Source: Rhodococcus maanshanensis NBRC 100610 (GTDB taxonomy: Bacteria; Actinomycetota; Actinomycetes; Mycobacteriales; Mycobacteriaceae). Taken from it: DNA of 64,000 bases. Both the position numbers and the translations under genes were made by a program. The stretch's first letter is position 1. Each line of letters begins with the position of its first letter. The notes under the pieces are model-generated. The model was not told the origin of the DNA and searched no databases. It was given only the letters and a program-made list of their open reading frames with translations. Positions 18,586 to 26,953 of this stretch are shown here, in pieces. The stretch spans positions 1 through 64,000 of the forward strand of contig NZ_BCXA01000029.1 in NCBI RefSeq assembly GCF_001894865.1. Reading direction: 5' to 3'.

Positions 18586-19556
18586 ACCGTGACCCCGGCC
18601 AGGCGCAGCGCGGCGCGCGCCATCTCGGCTGTCGTCTCCGGGTCGGTCATCAGCAGCGGGACCGCCTCGACCTGCACCCCGGGGACCTGCGCGGTGTCGG
18701 TCTCGTGGACGAGCCAGCCGTCGAGGATCCCGGTGTCCGAGCGGGCGCCGTAGTAGCGGCCGATCGCCTCGGCGGTGGTCTCCACCCCGATCACCTCCAG
18801 GCATTCGTCGGCCATGCCGCGCAACGGCTTTCCGTCGATGACGGGGGACAGGCCGACGACCTTCGCCTTGCCGGTTCGCAGCGCGCCCCTGATCCCGGGG
18901 ACCGCGAGGACGGCGCCGACGCTCACCACCGGGTTGGACGGTGCCAGGAGCACCGCGTCCGCGTTCTCGATCGCGTCGATGACCCCTGGAGCCGGGGTGG
19001 CCTTGTCGGCGCCGACGTGCACGAAGCTGTGGGTCGGGACCTGGGCGCGGTGGCGGACCCACCATTCCTGGAAGTGGATCGCCCGCTGCTCGTCGTCGGC
19101 CGGATCGGTGATGACCACATGTGTTTCGCTGCGGTCATCGGTCACAGGGAGCAGTCGCACTCCTGGTTGCCAGCGATTGCACAGTGCCTCGGTGACCGCC
19201 GACAACGGATAACCGGTACGCAGCATCTGGGTCCGGATGAGGTGCGTGGCGATGTCGCGGTCGCCGAGGCCGAACCAATCCGGCTTCGCGCCGTACGCCG
19301 CGAGTTCCTCTTTCGCGTTCCACGTTTCGCCGACGTGACCCCAACCCCTCTCGGGGTCGATGCCGCCGCCCAGCGTGTACATGCAGGTGTCCAGGTCGGG
19401 ACAGATGCGCAGACCGTGCATCCAGACGTCGTCGCCGACGTTCACGACCGCGGTGATCTCGTGTGCGCCCGCGGCATCCGATTTCTCGAGCAGGCTCCGC
19501 ACACCTTGCAGGAAACGGGCTCCACCGACGCCGCCGACCAATACTGTGACTCTCAC
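18582..19556 (-). CDS. fbiA: F420 synthesis 2-phospho-lactate/PEP transferase FbiA
   Basis: Transfers the phospho-lactate or enolpyruvyl moiety from the guanylylated donor onto FO, giving (dehydro-)F420-0. 324 aa, close to family length. Motifs: [15 protein letters not shown] at the N-terminus, [38 protein letters not shown] and [19 protein letters not shown], all typical of CofD. GTG start. Divergent from whiB2 across a 319-bp gap that holds two mutually exclusive hairpins in its leader. It provides F420 for deazaflavin-dependent oxidoreductases. Confidence 0.95.
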   Translation of the reverse strand: MRVTVLVGGVGGARFLQGVRSLLEKSDAAGAHEITAVVNVGDDVWMHGLRICPDLDTCMYTLGGGIDPERGWGHVGETWNAKEELAAYGAKPDWFGLGDRDIATHLIRTQMLRTGYPLSAVTEALCNRWQPGVRLLPVTDDRSETHVVITDPADDEQRAIHFQEWWVRHRAQVPTHSFVHVGADKATPAPGVIDAIENADAVLLAPSNPVVSVGAVLAVPGIRGALRTGKAKVVGLSPVIDGKPLRGMADECLEVIGVETTAEAIGRYYGARSDTGILDGWLVHETDTAQVPGVQVEAVPLLMTDPETTAEMARAALRLAGVTV

Positions 19557-19580
19557 AGCTCAAGAGCCTAGGCGTCCTGC

Positions 19581-19625
19581 GCCGGTGCGGCGGACTTGCA
19601 CCGGCAGATCGGTGACAGCCGGTGC
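19581..19625 (-). promoter_or_regulatory. mutually exclusive hairpins in the fbiA leader
   Basis: Three arms occur: GCCGGTGC (19581-19588), GCACCGGC (19598-19605) and GCCGGTGC (19618-19625). The middle arm can pair over 8 bp with either neighbour but not both. On the fbiA transcript this sits 25-70 nt before the start codon, an arrangement like an attenuator. No T-run is seen. Confidence 0.3.
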
Positions 19626-19703
19626 GACACGCTGGTGACGCGCACGAATGCGCCGTCGAGGCGATTCCGCCGCGTGTGGTGGTAAGGGGAATTGCCCAAC
19701 AGC

Positions 19704-19733
19704 TTGACCCCAGCGCTCGGTGCCGTGTCTAAT
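19704..19733 (+). promoter_or_regulatory. candidate whiB2 promoter
   Basis: TTGACC (19704-19709), 18-bp spacer and TCTAAT (19728-19733) resemble a sigma-A promoter. The start near 19740 would give a leader of about 135 nt. Confidence 0.4.
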
Positions 19734-19788
19734 CACAGGTATGTCATTCCATCTTCGCCACGCGAGATCAGTTGTGGCGAACCTTGAT

Positions 19789-19804
19789 TCGAACGTTCGT
19801 TCGG
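19789..19804. promoter_or_regulatory. LexA/SOS-box-like site in the whiB2 leader
   Basis: TCGAAC-GTTC-GTTCGG matches the actinobacterial SOS box TCGAAC(N4)GTTCGA at 11 of 12 defined bases. It lies 72 bp before the whiB2 start and downstream of the candidate promoter, a place where LexA could block transcription. Confidence 0.45.
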
Positions 19805-19875
19805 GGTGGATGACATTGTCGGGGAACGAAAGTGACCGGAATTTTCTGCGCAATCCAAGGTGAGGAGGCGGAACG

Positions 19876-20265
19876 ATGCCCAACCAGTACGAGGGATCAC
19901 GACTTCTGAGCGCGCTTGATTACGAACCGCAGACCGATTTCACAGCGAACGCAGTGGAGGGTGTTGGCGAACTTTTGGGGGAGAGGGAGCCGGTACGGCC
20001 TCAGCTGAGCCTGGTCACCGGATTTGATGAGATGTTCGAGAACATCGAAGATCAGTGGCAGGAGCGCGCCCTGTGTGCGCAGACCGATCCTGAGGCGTTC
20101 TTCCCCGAAAAGGGCGGCTCGACCCGCGAGGCCAAGCGAATCTGCCTCGGTTGCGAGGTTCGCGACGAGTGCCTCGAGTACGCGCTCTCCAATGACGAGC
20201 GATTCGGCATCTGGGGCGGGCTCTCGGAGCGCGAGCGTCGTCGGCTCAAGCGTGGGATCATCTAG
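19876..20265 (+). CDS. whiB2: WhiB-family iron-sulfur regulator WhiB2
   Basis: A 129-aa [4Fe-4S]-binding transcription factor; WhiB2 (WhmD) controls septation and division in mycobacteria. The cluster ligands are C67, C90, C93 and C99 (CxxC and CxxxxxC pattern), followed by the turn motif FGIWGG and a basic C-terminal tail (RERRRLKRG). The ATG at 19876 is well supported by AGGAGG eight bases upstream, which gives a roughly 60-residue N-terminal region before the first Cys, longer than the about 89-aa mycobacterial annotation. A LexA-like box lies in its leader. Convergent with the next gene across 28 bp. Confidence 0.93.
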   Translation: MPNQYEGSRLLSALDYEPQTDFTANAVEGVGELLGEREPVRPQLSLVTGFDEMFENIEDQWQERALCAQTDPEAFFPEKGGSTREAKRICLGCEVRDECLEYALSNDERFGIWGGLSERERRRLKRGII

Positions 20266-20293
20266 AGCCGAATCGTTTAGGGCTCAAGTACTT

Positions 20294-20788
20294 TCAGTCC
20301 TCCGGCTCGCCACCTAGCTCCGGGTCGATGACTTCGGGGTCGACCCCGAGGTAGGTGGCGACCTGCCGGACCAACACCTCGTTCAGCAGATCGACGAGGT
20401 CTTCCTGACGCTTGGCGCGCAATTCGAGGGGCCGGCGGAACAGGACCAGTCGCGCTCTTGTCGCGGCGCCGTGCCGGTCCACGCCTGCCGGTACCAGTCG
20501 CGAGAGCGGCACCGGTCCCTCCGCCACCACCTCCGGCGGCCAGGTGACCGAATCGGGGTCGAGCGCGCGGATCTTCGGCACCTCGTCGACGGCGATGTCG
20601 AGCTTGGTGATCCGCTCGTGCCAGCGGGCGTCGATCGGGGCGAACGCCTCCAGGACCAGCATGTCGAACTTCTCCGCCCTGCTGCGCCATGCGGGCACGC
20701 TCACCGGGAGCACTGGTCCGCGGATCCCGCGTCCCCGTCGAGCGGCCGATCGGGAGGTCAACGGTCGTCCGTGTCGGGCTCTGCGCAT
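20294..20788 (-). CDS. Rv3259-like protein of the zincin-like metallopeptidase family
   Basis: A 164-aa protein with an Arg-rich first 30 residues and a domain related to the small zincin-like (DUF1025-type) proteins. In that family the C-terminal helix normally carries HExxH before a LGxxxE segment; here the aligned stretch is RQVATYLGVDPEVID (about residues 141-155), so the two His and the Glu are absent. It is therefore probably not a peptidase. Synteny (between whiB2 and a DUF3499 gene) matches Rv3259. The ATG at 20788 has TAGGA upstream. Function unknown. Confidence 0.75.
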   Translation of the reverse strand: MRRARHGRPLTSRSAARRGRGIRGPVLPVSVPAWRSRAEKFDMLVLEAFAPIDARWHERITKLDIAVDEVPKIRALDPDSVTWPPEVVAEGPVPLSRLVPAGVDRHGAATRARLVLFRRPLELRAKRQEDLVDLLNEVLVRQVATYLGVDPEVIDPELGGEPED

Positions 20789-20869
20789 GAAGGTCAATCC
20801 TACCGACACCCATCGGCTTCCGGTGTGTCCGAGTAGGAGCCTGCGGGTCCGCCAGCTACCCTCATCTGC

Positions 20870-21262
20870 GTGAGAGCACTGCGTCGATGCTGCCGGCCTG
20901 GGTGTAAGAACCCCGCCGTTGCGACGCTGACGTATGTCTATTCGGACTCGACGGCAGTGGTCGGTCCGCTCGCCACCGTCGACGAGCCGCATTCCTGGGA
21001 CCTGTGCGAGACGCACGCCTCCCGGATCACCGCACCGAAGGGCTGGGAGCTGGTCCGCTACGAGGGCGGTTTCTCCACCAGCACCCCGGACGAGGACGAC
21101 CTCACGGCACTCGCCGAGGCCGTCCGCGAGGCCGGCATGCCCGAGCGTGGATCCGTCGATGCCGCGTCGTCGGGTTCGGTGGATACGGTGCACGCGCCCG
21201 CCCAGGCCCCGCGCACCGGTCGTCGCGGGCATCTGCGGGTTCTGCCCGATCCCACGAACTGA
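20870..21262 (+). CDS. DUF3499 family protein
   Basis: A 130-aa conserved actinobacterial protein of unknown function, the Rv3258c equivalent. It begins with a zinc-ribbon-like pattern: RCCRPGC at residues 6-11 and, after a short beta-rich stretch (ATLTYVYSDSTAVVGPL), LCETHA, giving a plausible Cys3-4/His metal site. The C-terminal half is low-complexity. GTG start. It immediately precedes the phosphomannomutase gene with a 71-bp gap and may be co-transcribed with it. Confidence 0.85.
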   Translation: MRALRRCCRPGCKNPAVATLTYVYSDSTAVVGPLATVDEPHSWDLCETHASRITAPKGWELVRYEGGFSTSTPDEDDLTALAEAVREAGMPERGSVDAASSGSVDTVHAPAQAPRTGRRGHLRVLPDPTN

Positions 21263-21333
21263 CCCTCGTGGCACCTGGCACTAGGCTGGCGGTGCACCGA
21301 TCAAGACCGTCCCCGAACGCAGGAGTTATCGCA

Positions 21334-22698
21334 GTGTCACGTCCCGCCGAATCCGTCCATGCCGTCATCAAGGCATACGACGTCCGCGGAGTGGTGGGCG
21401 AACAGATCGATGTCGACTTCGTGCGTGATGTCGGCGGCGCGTTTGCGCGCCTGGTCCGCGATGACGCCGGCCGCGTGGTCATCGGTTACGACATGCGGGA
21501 GTCGTCGCCGGAGCTCGCGAACGCGTTCGCGGGGGGCGTGACGGCCCAGGGGCTCGACGTCGTCCTGATCGGCCTCGCCTCCACCGATCAGCTGTATTTC
21601 GCTTCCGGGCTGCTCGATTGCCCTGGCGCCATGTTCACGGCGAGCCACAACCCGGCGAAGTACAACGGGATCAAGCTGTGCCGTGCCGGTGCCAAGCCGG
21701 TCGGTCAGGACACCGGGCTGGCGACGATCTCGGCAGAGGTCATCGAGGGCGTGCCCGGCTTCGACGGTGAGGCCGGGTCGGTCAGCGAGCAGGATGTGCT
21801 CACGGAGTACGCCGACTTCGTCCGCGGACTCGTCGACCTGTCGTCCATGAAGCCGATGTCGGTCGCGGTGGACGCGGGTAACGGCATGGGCGGGCACACC
21901 GTCCCCGCGGTGTTCGAACCGCTGCCGCTGTCGGTGGATCCGATGTACTTCGAGCTCGACGGGAACTTCCCGAACCACGAGGCCAACCCGCTCGACCCGA
22001 AGAACCTGGTGGACCTGCAGGAGCGGGTCCGGCTGACCGGCGCGGACATCGGCCTCGCGTTCGACGGTGACGCGGACCGCTGCTTCGTCGTCGACGAGCT
22101 CGGCAACCCGGTGTCGCCGTCCGCCGTCACCGCGCTGGTCGCGGAGCGGGAACTCGCCAAGGAGCCCGGCGCCACGATCATCCACAACCTGATCACCTCC
22201 AGGGCGGTGCCAGAGCTGGTGATCGAGCTCGGCGGCACCCCCGTCCGAACCAGGGTCGGGCACTCGTTCATCAAGCAGCAGATGGCGGAGACCGGGGCGA
22301 TCTTCGGCGGCGAGCATTCGGCGCACTATTACTTCCGCGACTTCTGGGGCGCCGACTCCGGCATGCTCGCCGCCCTGCACGTGCTCGCGGCGCTCGGTGA
22401 GCAGGACCGCCCGCTGTCCGACCTGATGAAGAGCTACGAGCGCTACGAGGCCTCCGGCGAGATCAACTCGACGGTCGCGGACGCCGCCGAACGGACCGCC
22501 GCCGTCCTCGCCGCCTTCTCGGGCCGCACGAAGTCCGTCGACCGTCTCGACGGCGTCACGGTCAACCTCGGTCAGGGCGCGTGGTTCAACCTGCGCGCCT
22601 CGAACACCGAGCCCCTGCTGCGGCTGAACGTGGAGGCGCGGACGGTGGAAGAGGTCGATGCGCTGGTGGCTGAGATACTTGGTGTCGTGCGCGCCTAG
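21334..22698 (+). CDS. manB: phosphomannomutase / phosphoglucomutase
   Basis: Interconverts mannose-6-phosphate and mannose-1-phosphate, feeding GDP-mannose for PIMs and lipomannan. 454 aa, alpha-D-phosphohexomutase family with four domains: VVIGYDMRESS, the phospho-Ser loop FTASHNPAKYNG (Ser near residue 104), the metal loop DGDADR near 244, sugar-binding GGEHSAHYYFRD, and the phosphate-binding RASNTEPLLR at the C-terminus. The GTG at 21334 has AGGAG eight bases upstream. Equivalent to Rv3257c and leads into the SIS-domain and manA genes. Confidence 0.93.
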   Translation: MSRPAESVHAVIKAYDVRGVVGEQIDVDFVRDVGGAFARLVRDDAGRVVIGYDMRESSPELANAFAGGVTAQGLDVVLIGLASTDQLYFASGLLDCPGAMFTASHNPAKYNGIKLCRAGAKPVGQDTGLATISAEVIEGVPGFDGEAGSVSEQDVLTEYADFVRGLVDLSSMKPMSVAVDAGNGMGGHTVPAVFEPLPLSVDPMYFELDGNFPNHEANPLDPKNLVDLQERVRLTGADIGLAFDGDADRCFVVDELGNPVSPSAVTALVAERELAKEPGATIIHNLITSRAVPELVIELGGTPVRTRVGHSFIKQQMAETGAIFGGEHSAHYYFRDFWGADSGMLAALHVLAALGEQDRPLSDLMKSYERYEASGEINSTVADAAERTAAVLAAFSGRTKSVDRLDGVTVNLGQGAWFNLRASNTEPLLRLNVEARTVEEVDALVAEILGVVRA

Positions 22699-22757
22699 CG
22701 GACACGGGAACAGCCGTAGAATTCTTGCCCCGGGCAGAGCGAGAGAGGAAGGACGCC

Positions 22758-23870
22758 ATGACGGCTCCGTCACACCTTCTCGACCTCGATGATTCCGCCA
22801 GCGTCACCGCAGCCGATTCCGAGGGATCGCTGCGGTCCGCCGCGCTCGGTGGGGCGCAGGTGCGGGCCACCGCGGAGGCGGTCGGCGAGGGTGCCCTCGA
22901 TCGGATCAGGGACCTCCGCCCGCGCAGCATCGTCCTTGTGACCGGCGGTGGCCGCGCAGGCCGCGCCGCGTCGGTGCTCACCAGCGCGATCGGCGCGCGG
23001 ATTGGCGTGCCGATCCTGCATCTGCCCGCGGTCCCGCCGTGGGTCGGCTCGCTCGATGTCGTCGTCGTGGCGGGGGAGGACGCGGGGGATCCACGGTTGC
23101 TGACCGCGGTCGACTCGGCGCTGCGCCGGGGCGCCGAGGTGGTGATCGCCGCGCCGGACGAGGGGCCGCTCCGAGCCGCGGGGGCCGGTCGCGCGATGCA
23201 GCTGCCGCCGCGCATTCGCGTCGCCGACCAGCACGGGTTCCTGCGATACCTGTCCGCCGGTCTCGCGGTGCTGACCGTTCTCGGACCGTCGCGCACCGAC
23301 AACCTGCTGCCCGACCTGCACGATCTCGCCGACGCGGTGGACGCGGAAGCGCTGCGCGGTCACCCGGCCAACGAGGTTTTCCACAATCCCGCGAAGTCGC
23401 TGGCGGTGCGCATGCGTGGACGCCGGGTGGTGCTCGCGGGCGACGGCCCGTCCACCAGTGCGCTCGCGCGGCACGGAGCCGAGGTACTCATGCGTACCGC
23501 GGGCGTGGTGGTCGCGGCGGCGGACCTCGGTGATGTGGTGGCCTCGGCCACACGATTCGCGTCCGGCGGATCCGCCGCGCAGGCCGCTGGATACGATCCG
23601 ATCTTCCATGACGAGGAACTCGACGGTCCGCCACCGAGCAATCCGGTGCGGGTCTTCGTGCTGTCGAGCGCGGCCACCAAGGTCGCGACATCACGCCGGA
23701 TCGCCGTCCTGACGGATGCCGAGCTGGTGCTCGCCGTGGAGGACGACGAAGAGATCGACAAGGGGGGCCGGGAGATGGCTGGGGAGCGCACCGAGATCGA
23801 GCAGCTGGCGGTGACGGCCGTACGCCTTGAGATGGCCGCGGCCTATCTGCAGTTGATCGGCGGTAGCTAG
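22758..23870 (+). CDS. SIS-domain (phosphosugar isomerase-like) protein, TobH-like
   Basis: A 370-aa protein in the position of Rv3256c, between phosphomannomutase and manA. It resembles the bifunctional phosphoglucose/phosphomannose isomerase family and the TobH proteins, with SIS-like Rossmann segments (SIVLVTGGGRAGRAASVL, VVVAGEDAGDPRLLTAVD) and a C-terminal half containing KSLAVRMRGRRVVLAGDG. Key catalytic residues of the true isomerases are not obvious, so an active isomerase role is uncertain. The ATG at 22758 follows a GAGAGGAAGG RBS. Its stop shares one base with the manA start, indicating coupling to mannose metabolism. Confidence 0.8.
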   Translation: MTAPSHLLDLDDSASVTAADSEGSLRSAALGGAQVRATAEAVGEGALDRIRDLRPRSIVLVTGGGRAGRAASVLTSAIGARIGVPILHLPAVPPWVGSLDVVVVAGEDAGDPRLLTAVDSALRRGAEVVIAAPDEGPLRAAGAGRAMQLPPRIRVADQHGFLRYLSAGLAVLTVLGPSRTDNLLPDLHDLADAVDAEALRGHPANEVFHNPAKSLAVRMRGRRVVLAGDGPSTSALARHGAEVLMRTAGVVVAAADLGDVVASATRFASGGSAAQAAGYDPIFHDEELDGPPPSNPVRVFVLSSAATKVATSRRIAVLTDAELVLAVEDDEEIDKGGREMAGERTEIEQLAVTAVRLEMAAAYLQLIGGS

Positions 23871-25102
23871 TGCGGTTGCTTGAAGGCGCGCTGCGCACCT
23901 ACGCCTGGGGCTCGCGCACCGCGATCGCCGAACTGTGCGGCAGGCCCGTGCCGTCGAACCATCCGGAGGCCGAGGTCTGGCTGGGCGCCCATCCGGCCGA
24001 CCCGGCACGCCTGCTCGGCGGCGCGGACCCGGTCTCGCTGCTCGATGCGGTCGACGCCGACCCGGCCGGCCAGCTCGGTGACCGGGCGCGGGCCGAGTTC
24101 GGCGACCGGTTGCCGTTCCTGCTCAAGCTGCTAGCGGCCGAGGAACCGCTGTCGCTGCAGGCCCACCCGAGCGCCGTTCAGGCCAAGGAGGGCTTCCAGC
24201 GCGAGGAGTCCGCGGGGATCCCGCTCGACTCGCCGGTGCGTAACTATCGCGACGACAGTCACAAGCCGGAACTGGTGGTGGCCCTGACCCGGTTCGAGGT
24301 GCTCGCCGGGTTCCGGGATCCGCATCGGACGGTCGAGTTGCTCAGGGCCCTGGAGGTGCCCGCGCTCGACCACTACATCGCTCTCCTTGCGGGACAGCCC
24401 GATTCGTCGGGACTGCGGGCGCTGTTCACAACCTGGATCACGCTGCCGCCGCCCGCGCTCGAAGCGCTGCTCCCGCAGATTCTCGAGGGTTGTGTGCGGT
24501 ACCTGTCGGGTGGTCCTGGCACGCGACCGTACACCGCGGAACTGCGGACCGTGCTCGGCCTTGGCGAGTCCTACCCGGGCGATGCGGGCGTGCTGGCCTC
24601 GCTGCTGTTGAACCGGATCACCCTGCAGCCGGGCGAGGGTCTCTACGTCGCGGCCGGAAACCTGCACGCGTACCTGCACGGGCTCGCCGTCGAGGTGATG
24701 GCGAACTCGGACAACGTGTTGCGTGGCGGGCTCACCCCCAAACACGTCGACGTGCCGGAACTGTTGCGGGTGCTCGACTTCGAGCCGCTCACCGGTCCGG
24801 TGCAGACGCCGTCCGCGCTCCCCGGTACCGCCACCGTCGTCTACGAGACGCCCGCCCCCGAGTTCGCGCTGACCCGGGTTGACCTGGACCGGTCCGGCGA
24901 TCGGCACCCAGCCTCGGTGGAGTTCGAACTCGCCGGTCCGCGGATACTGTTGTGCACCTCCGGATCGGTCACCCTTCGGAGCGGCGGAACGACCCTTGAG
25001 CTCGAGCAGGGCGGCGCGGCGTGGGTCGCGGCCTCGGATCCAGAGCTCGTGGCCGTCGCCAGGACCGCGACCGCGCAGGTGTTCAGCGCCGCAGTCGGGT
25101 GA
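23870..25102 (+). CDS. manA: mannose-6-phosphate isomerase (type I)
   Basis: Converts fructose-6-phosphate to mannose-6-phosphate, the entry to GDP-mannose. 410 aa zinc-dependent cupin enzyme: YAWGSRTAIAEL and EAEVWLGAHP near the start, zinc-ligand region LQAHPSAVQAKEGF, KPELVVALTRFEVLAGF, and the second cupin region with NLHAYLHGLAVEVMANSDNVLRGGLTPKHVDV (read as two adjacent motifs). GTG start overlaps the previous stop (TAGTG). Length agrees with mycobacterial ManA. It ends the mannose operon; a small hairpin follows. Confidence 0.94.
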   Translation: MRLLEGALRTYAWGSRTAIAELCGRPVPSNHPEAEVWLGAHPADPARLLGGADPVSLLDAVDADPAGQLGDRARAEFGDRLPFLLKLLAAEEPLSLQAHPSAVQAKEGFQREESAGIPLDSPVRNYRDDSHKPELVVALTRFEVLAGFRDPHRTVELLRALEVPALDHYIALLAGQPDSSGLRALFTTWITLPPPALEALLPQILEGCVRYLSGGPGTRPYTAELRTVLGLGESYPGDAGVLASLLLNRITLQPGEGLYVAAGNLHAYLHGLAVEVMANSDNVLRGGLTPKHVDVPELLRVLDFEPLTGPVQTPSALPGTATVVYETPAPEFALTRVDLDRSGDRHPASVEFELAGPRILLCTSGSVTLRSGGTTLELEQGGAAWVAASDPELVAVARTATAQVFSAAVG

Positions 25103-25109
25103 ACACCCG

Positions 25110-25131
25110 GCGCCGGCCTCGCGACCGGCGC
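25110..25131 (+). terminator. short hairpin after manA
   Basis: GCGCCGG (25110-25116) pairs with CCGGCGC (25125-25131) around an 8-nt loop, 8 bp after the manA stop. Weak terminator candidate. Confidence 0.4.
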
Positions 25132-25205
25132 GCCAGTGCGGCGAAACTCGTGTGAGGCGTGCCCGGCGCAATAGGCTTGCCGCATTCCCTCACGAGGAGG
25201 CAGCG

Positions 25206-26735
25206 ATGGGATCCGGGATTTTCAGAACGAAGTCGGTCGAGCAGTCGATCGCGGACACCGACGAGCCGGACAGCAAGCTCCGGAAGGATCTGACGGCCTG
25301 GGACCTGACGGTCTTCGGCGTCGCGGTGGTGGTCGGTGCGGGCATCTTCACACTGACCGCGCGCACCGCGGGCAACGTCGCAGGGCCCTCGGTCTCACTC
25401 GCGTTCGTGCTCGCCGCCATCGCGTGCGGCCTGGCCGCGCTGTGTTACGCGGAGTTCGCCTCGACCGTCCCGGTCGCGGGCAGCGCGTACACCTTCTCCT
25501 ACGCCACCTTCGGCGAGTTCATCGCCTGGATCATCGGCTGGGACCTGATCCTGGAATTCGCCCTAGCCGCCTCGGTGGTGGCCAAGGGGTGGTCGCTGTA
25601 CCTCGGCAACGTGATCGGCGCCGAGGGATCGACCGTCGTCGAATTGGGGCCGGTCGACTTCGACTGGGGCTCGGTGCTGCTGATCGCGGCGCTGACGGTG
25701 ATCCTGGCGACCGGTACGAAGCTGTCGTCCCGGGTCTCCGCCGTCATCACCGGGATCAAGGTGGGTGTCGTCCTGCTGGTGATCGTGGTCGGCGCGTTCT
25801 ACATCAGCAAGGACAACTACTCGCCGTACATCCCGCCGTCGCAGCCCGGTGACACCGGCGAGGGCATCCACCAGTCGCTCTTCTCCTACCTCACGGGCGC
25901 GGGCGGCAGCACCTACGGCTGGTACGGCCTGCTCGCCGCCTCCAGCCTGGTCTTCTTCGCGTTCATCGGATTCGACGTCGTGGCCACCACGGCGGAGGAG
26001 ACGAAGAATCCGCAGAAGTCGTTGCCGAGGGGCATCCTCGGATCGCTGGCCATCGTCACCGTCCTGTACGTCGCGGTGACCCTGGTACTCACCGGAATGG
26101 TCAAGTACACCGATCTCGCGGGGGAGAACTCGACGCTGGCAACGGCATTCGAGATCCACGGAATCACCTGGGCTCAGTGGGTGATCAACCTGGGCGCCCT
26201 CGCCGGTCTCACCACTGTCGTCCTGGTGATGTTGCTCGGTCAGACCCGGGTGTTGTTCGCGATGTCCCGGGACGGACTGATGCCGAGGAGGCTGGCACAC
26301 ACCGGTCCGCACGGCACCCCGGTGCGGATCACCGTCATCGTCGGCGTTGTCTCGGCCGTGCTGGCCGGTTTCTTCCCGATGGGCACGCTCGAGGAGATGG
26401 TCAACATCGGCACCCTCTTCGCGTTCGTGCTCGTGTGCGTCGGGGTGATCATCCTGCGTCGCACGCGGCCCGACCTGCCTCGCGGCTTCAAGGTTCCGCT
26501 GGTGCCGCTGGTCCCGATCCTCGCGGTGCTCGCCTGCCTGTGGCTGATGCTCAACCTGTCGGTGGAGACCTGGATCCGCTTCGTCGTCTGGATGGCCATC
26601 GGCATCGTCGTCTATTTCCTGTACGGATACCGGCATTCGATGGTGGGCCGACGGGCCACCCCGCAGCCGGGAGTGGAGGCCGAGGCGCTCGGTCACCTCG
26701 GCGGCCCCGAGGGGCCAGGAGGGGTCGGGCTCTGA
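25206..26735 (+). CDS. APC-superfamily cationic amino acid permease
   Basis: A 509-aa integral membrane transporter with about 12 hydrophobic segments. The APC signature GVAVVVGAGIFTLTARTAG lies in the first helix and PVAGSAYTFSY with FGEFIAWIIGWDLILE in helices 2-3, as in the YfnA/CAT-type group; FFAFIGFDVVATTAEETKNPQKSLP is the loop typical of CAT permeases. The ATG at 25206 has GAGGAGG seven bases upstream. It corresponds to Rv3253c, which lies next to alkB in mycobacteria. Substrate (Arg/Lys/ornithine or a polyamine) is inferred from family. A 14-bp terminator follows. Confidence 0.9.
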   Translation: MGSGIFRTKSVEQSIADTDEPDSKLRKDLTAWDLTVFGVAVVVGAGIFTLTARTAGNVAGPSVSLAFVLAAIACGLAALCYAEFASTVPVAGSAYTFSYATFGEFIAWIIGWDLILEFALAASVVAKGWSLYLGNVIGAEGSTVVELGPVDFDWGSVLLIAALTVILATGTKLSSRVSAVITGIKVGVVLLVIVVGAFYISKDNYSPYIPPSQPGDTGEGIHQSLFSYLTGAGGSTYGWYGLLAASSLVFFAFIGFDVVATTAEETKNPQKSLPRGILGSLAIVTVLYVAVTLVLTGMVKYTDLAGENSTLATAFEIHGITWAQWVINLGALAGLTTVVLVMLLGQTRVLFAMSRDGLMPRRLAHTGPHGTPVRITVIVGVVSAVLAGFFPMGTLEEMVNIGTLFAFVLVCVGVIILRRTRPDLPRGFKVPLVPLVPILAVLACLWLMLNLSVETWIRFVVWMAIGIVVYFLYGYRHSMVGRRATPQPGVEAEALGHLGGPEGPGGVGL

Positions 26736-26766
26736 CCCCGGCCGATCAGGCCGAACCCTTGTGCTG

Positions 26767-26802
26767 CGAACACCCCGCCGGATGCCACCGGCGGGGTGTT
26801 CG
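26767..26802 (+). terminator. 14-bp hairpin before the alkane operon
   Basis: Perfect 14-bp arms 26767-26780 and 26789-26802 around an 8-nt loop, 31 bp after the permease stop. Confidence 0.8.
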
Positions 26803-26849
26803 GCGTTTACCGGGCACCGTGTCCAGTTCGTGAGCCCGGCCGCGACGTG

Positions 26850-26869
26850 TACAAATCTTCAAGTTTGTA
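26850..26869. promoter_or_regulatory. inverted repeat 1 upstream of alkB
   Basis: TACAAA (26850-26855) and TTTGTA (26864-26869) are perfect inverted 6-mers, extended imperfectly inward. The AT-rich patch stands out in high-GC DNA and lies in the probable promoter region. Confidence 0.45.
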
Positions 26870-26882
26870 TAGACGGCAGACA

Positions 26883-26906
26883 AGATATGGCATATCGTCC
26901 ATATCT
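26883..26906. promoter_or_regulatory. inverted repeat 2 upstream of alkB
   Basis: AGATATGG (26883-26890) and CCATATCT (26899-26906) are perfect inverted 8-mers around an 8-bp spacer. The 24-bp span is right for a TetR dimer or dimer pair. It ends 47 bp before the alkB start. The operon's own TetR gene (29746-30396) is the natural candidate repressor. Confidence 0.55.
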
Positions 26907-26953
26907 ACGTGGTTCACCTCACAGTCGTGGGCCCCGCCGCAGAGGAGGCAGTC

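Noticed and set aside
22706-22712. GGGAACA before the SIS-domain gene as a SigH promoter
   Set aside because: No CGTT at the right spacing; it falls between coupled genes.
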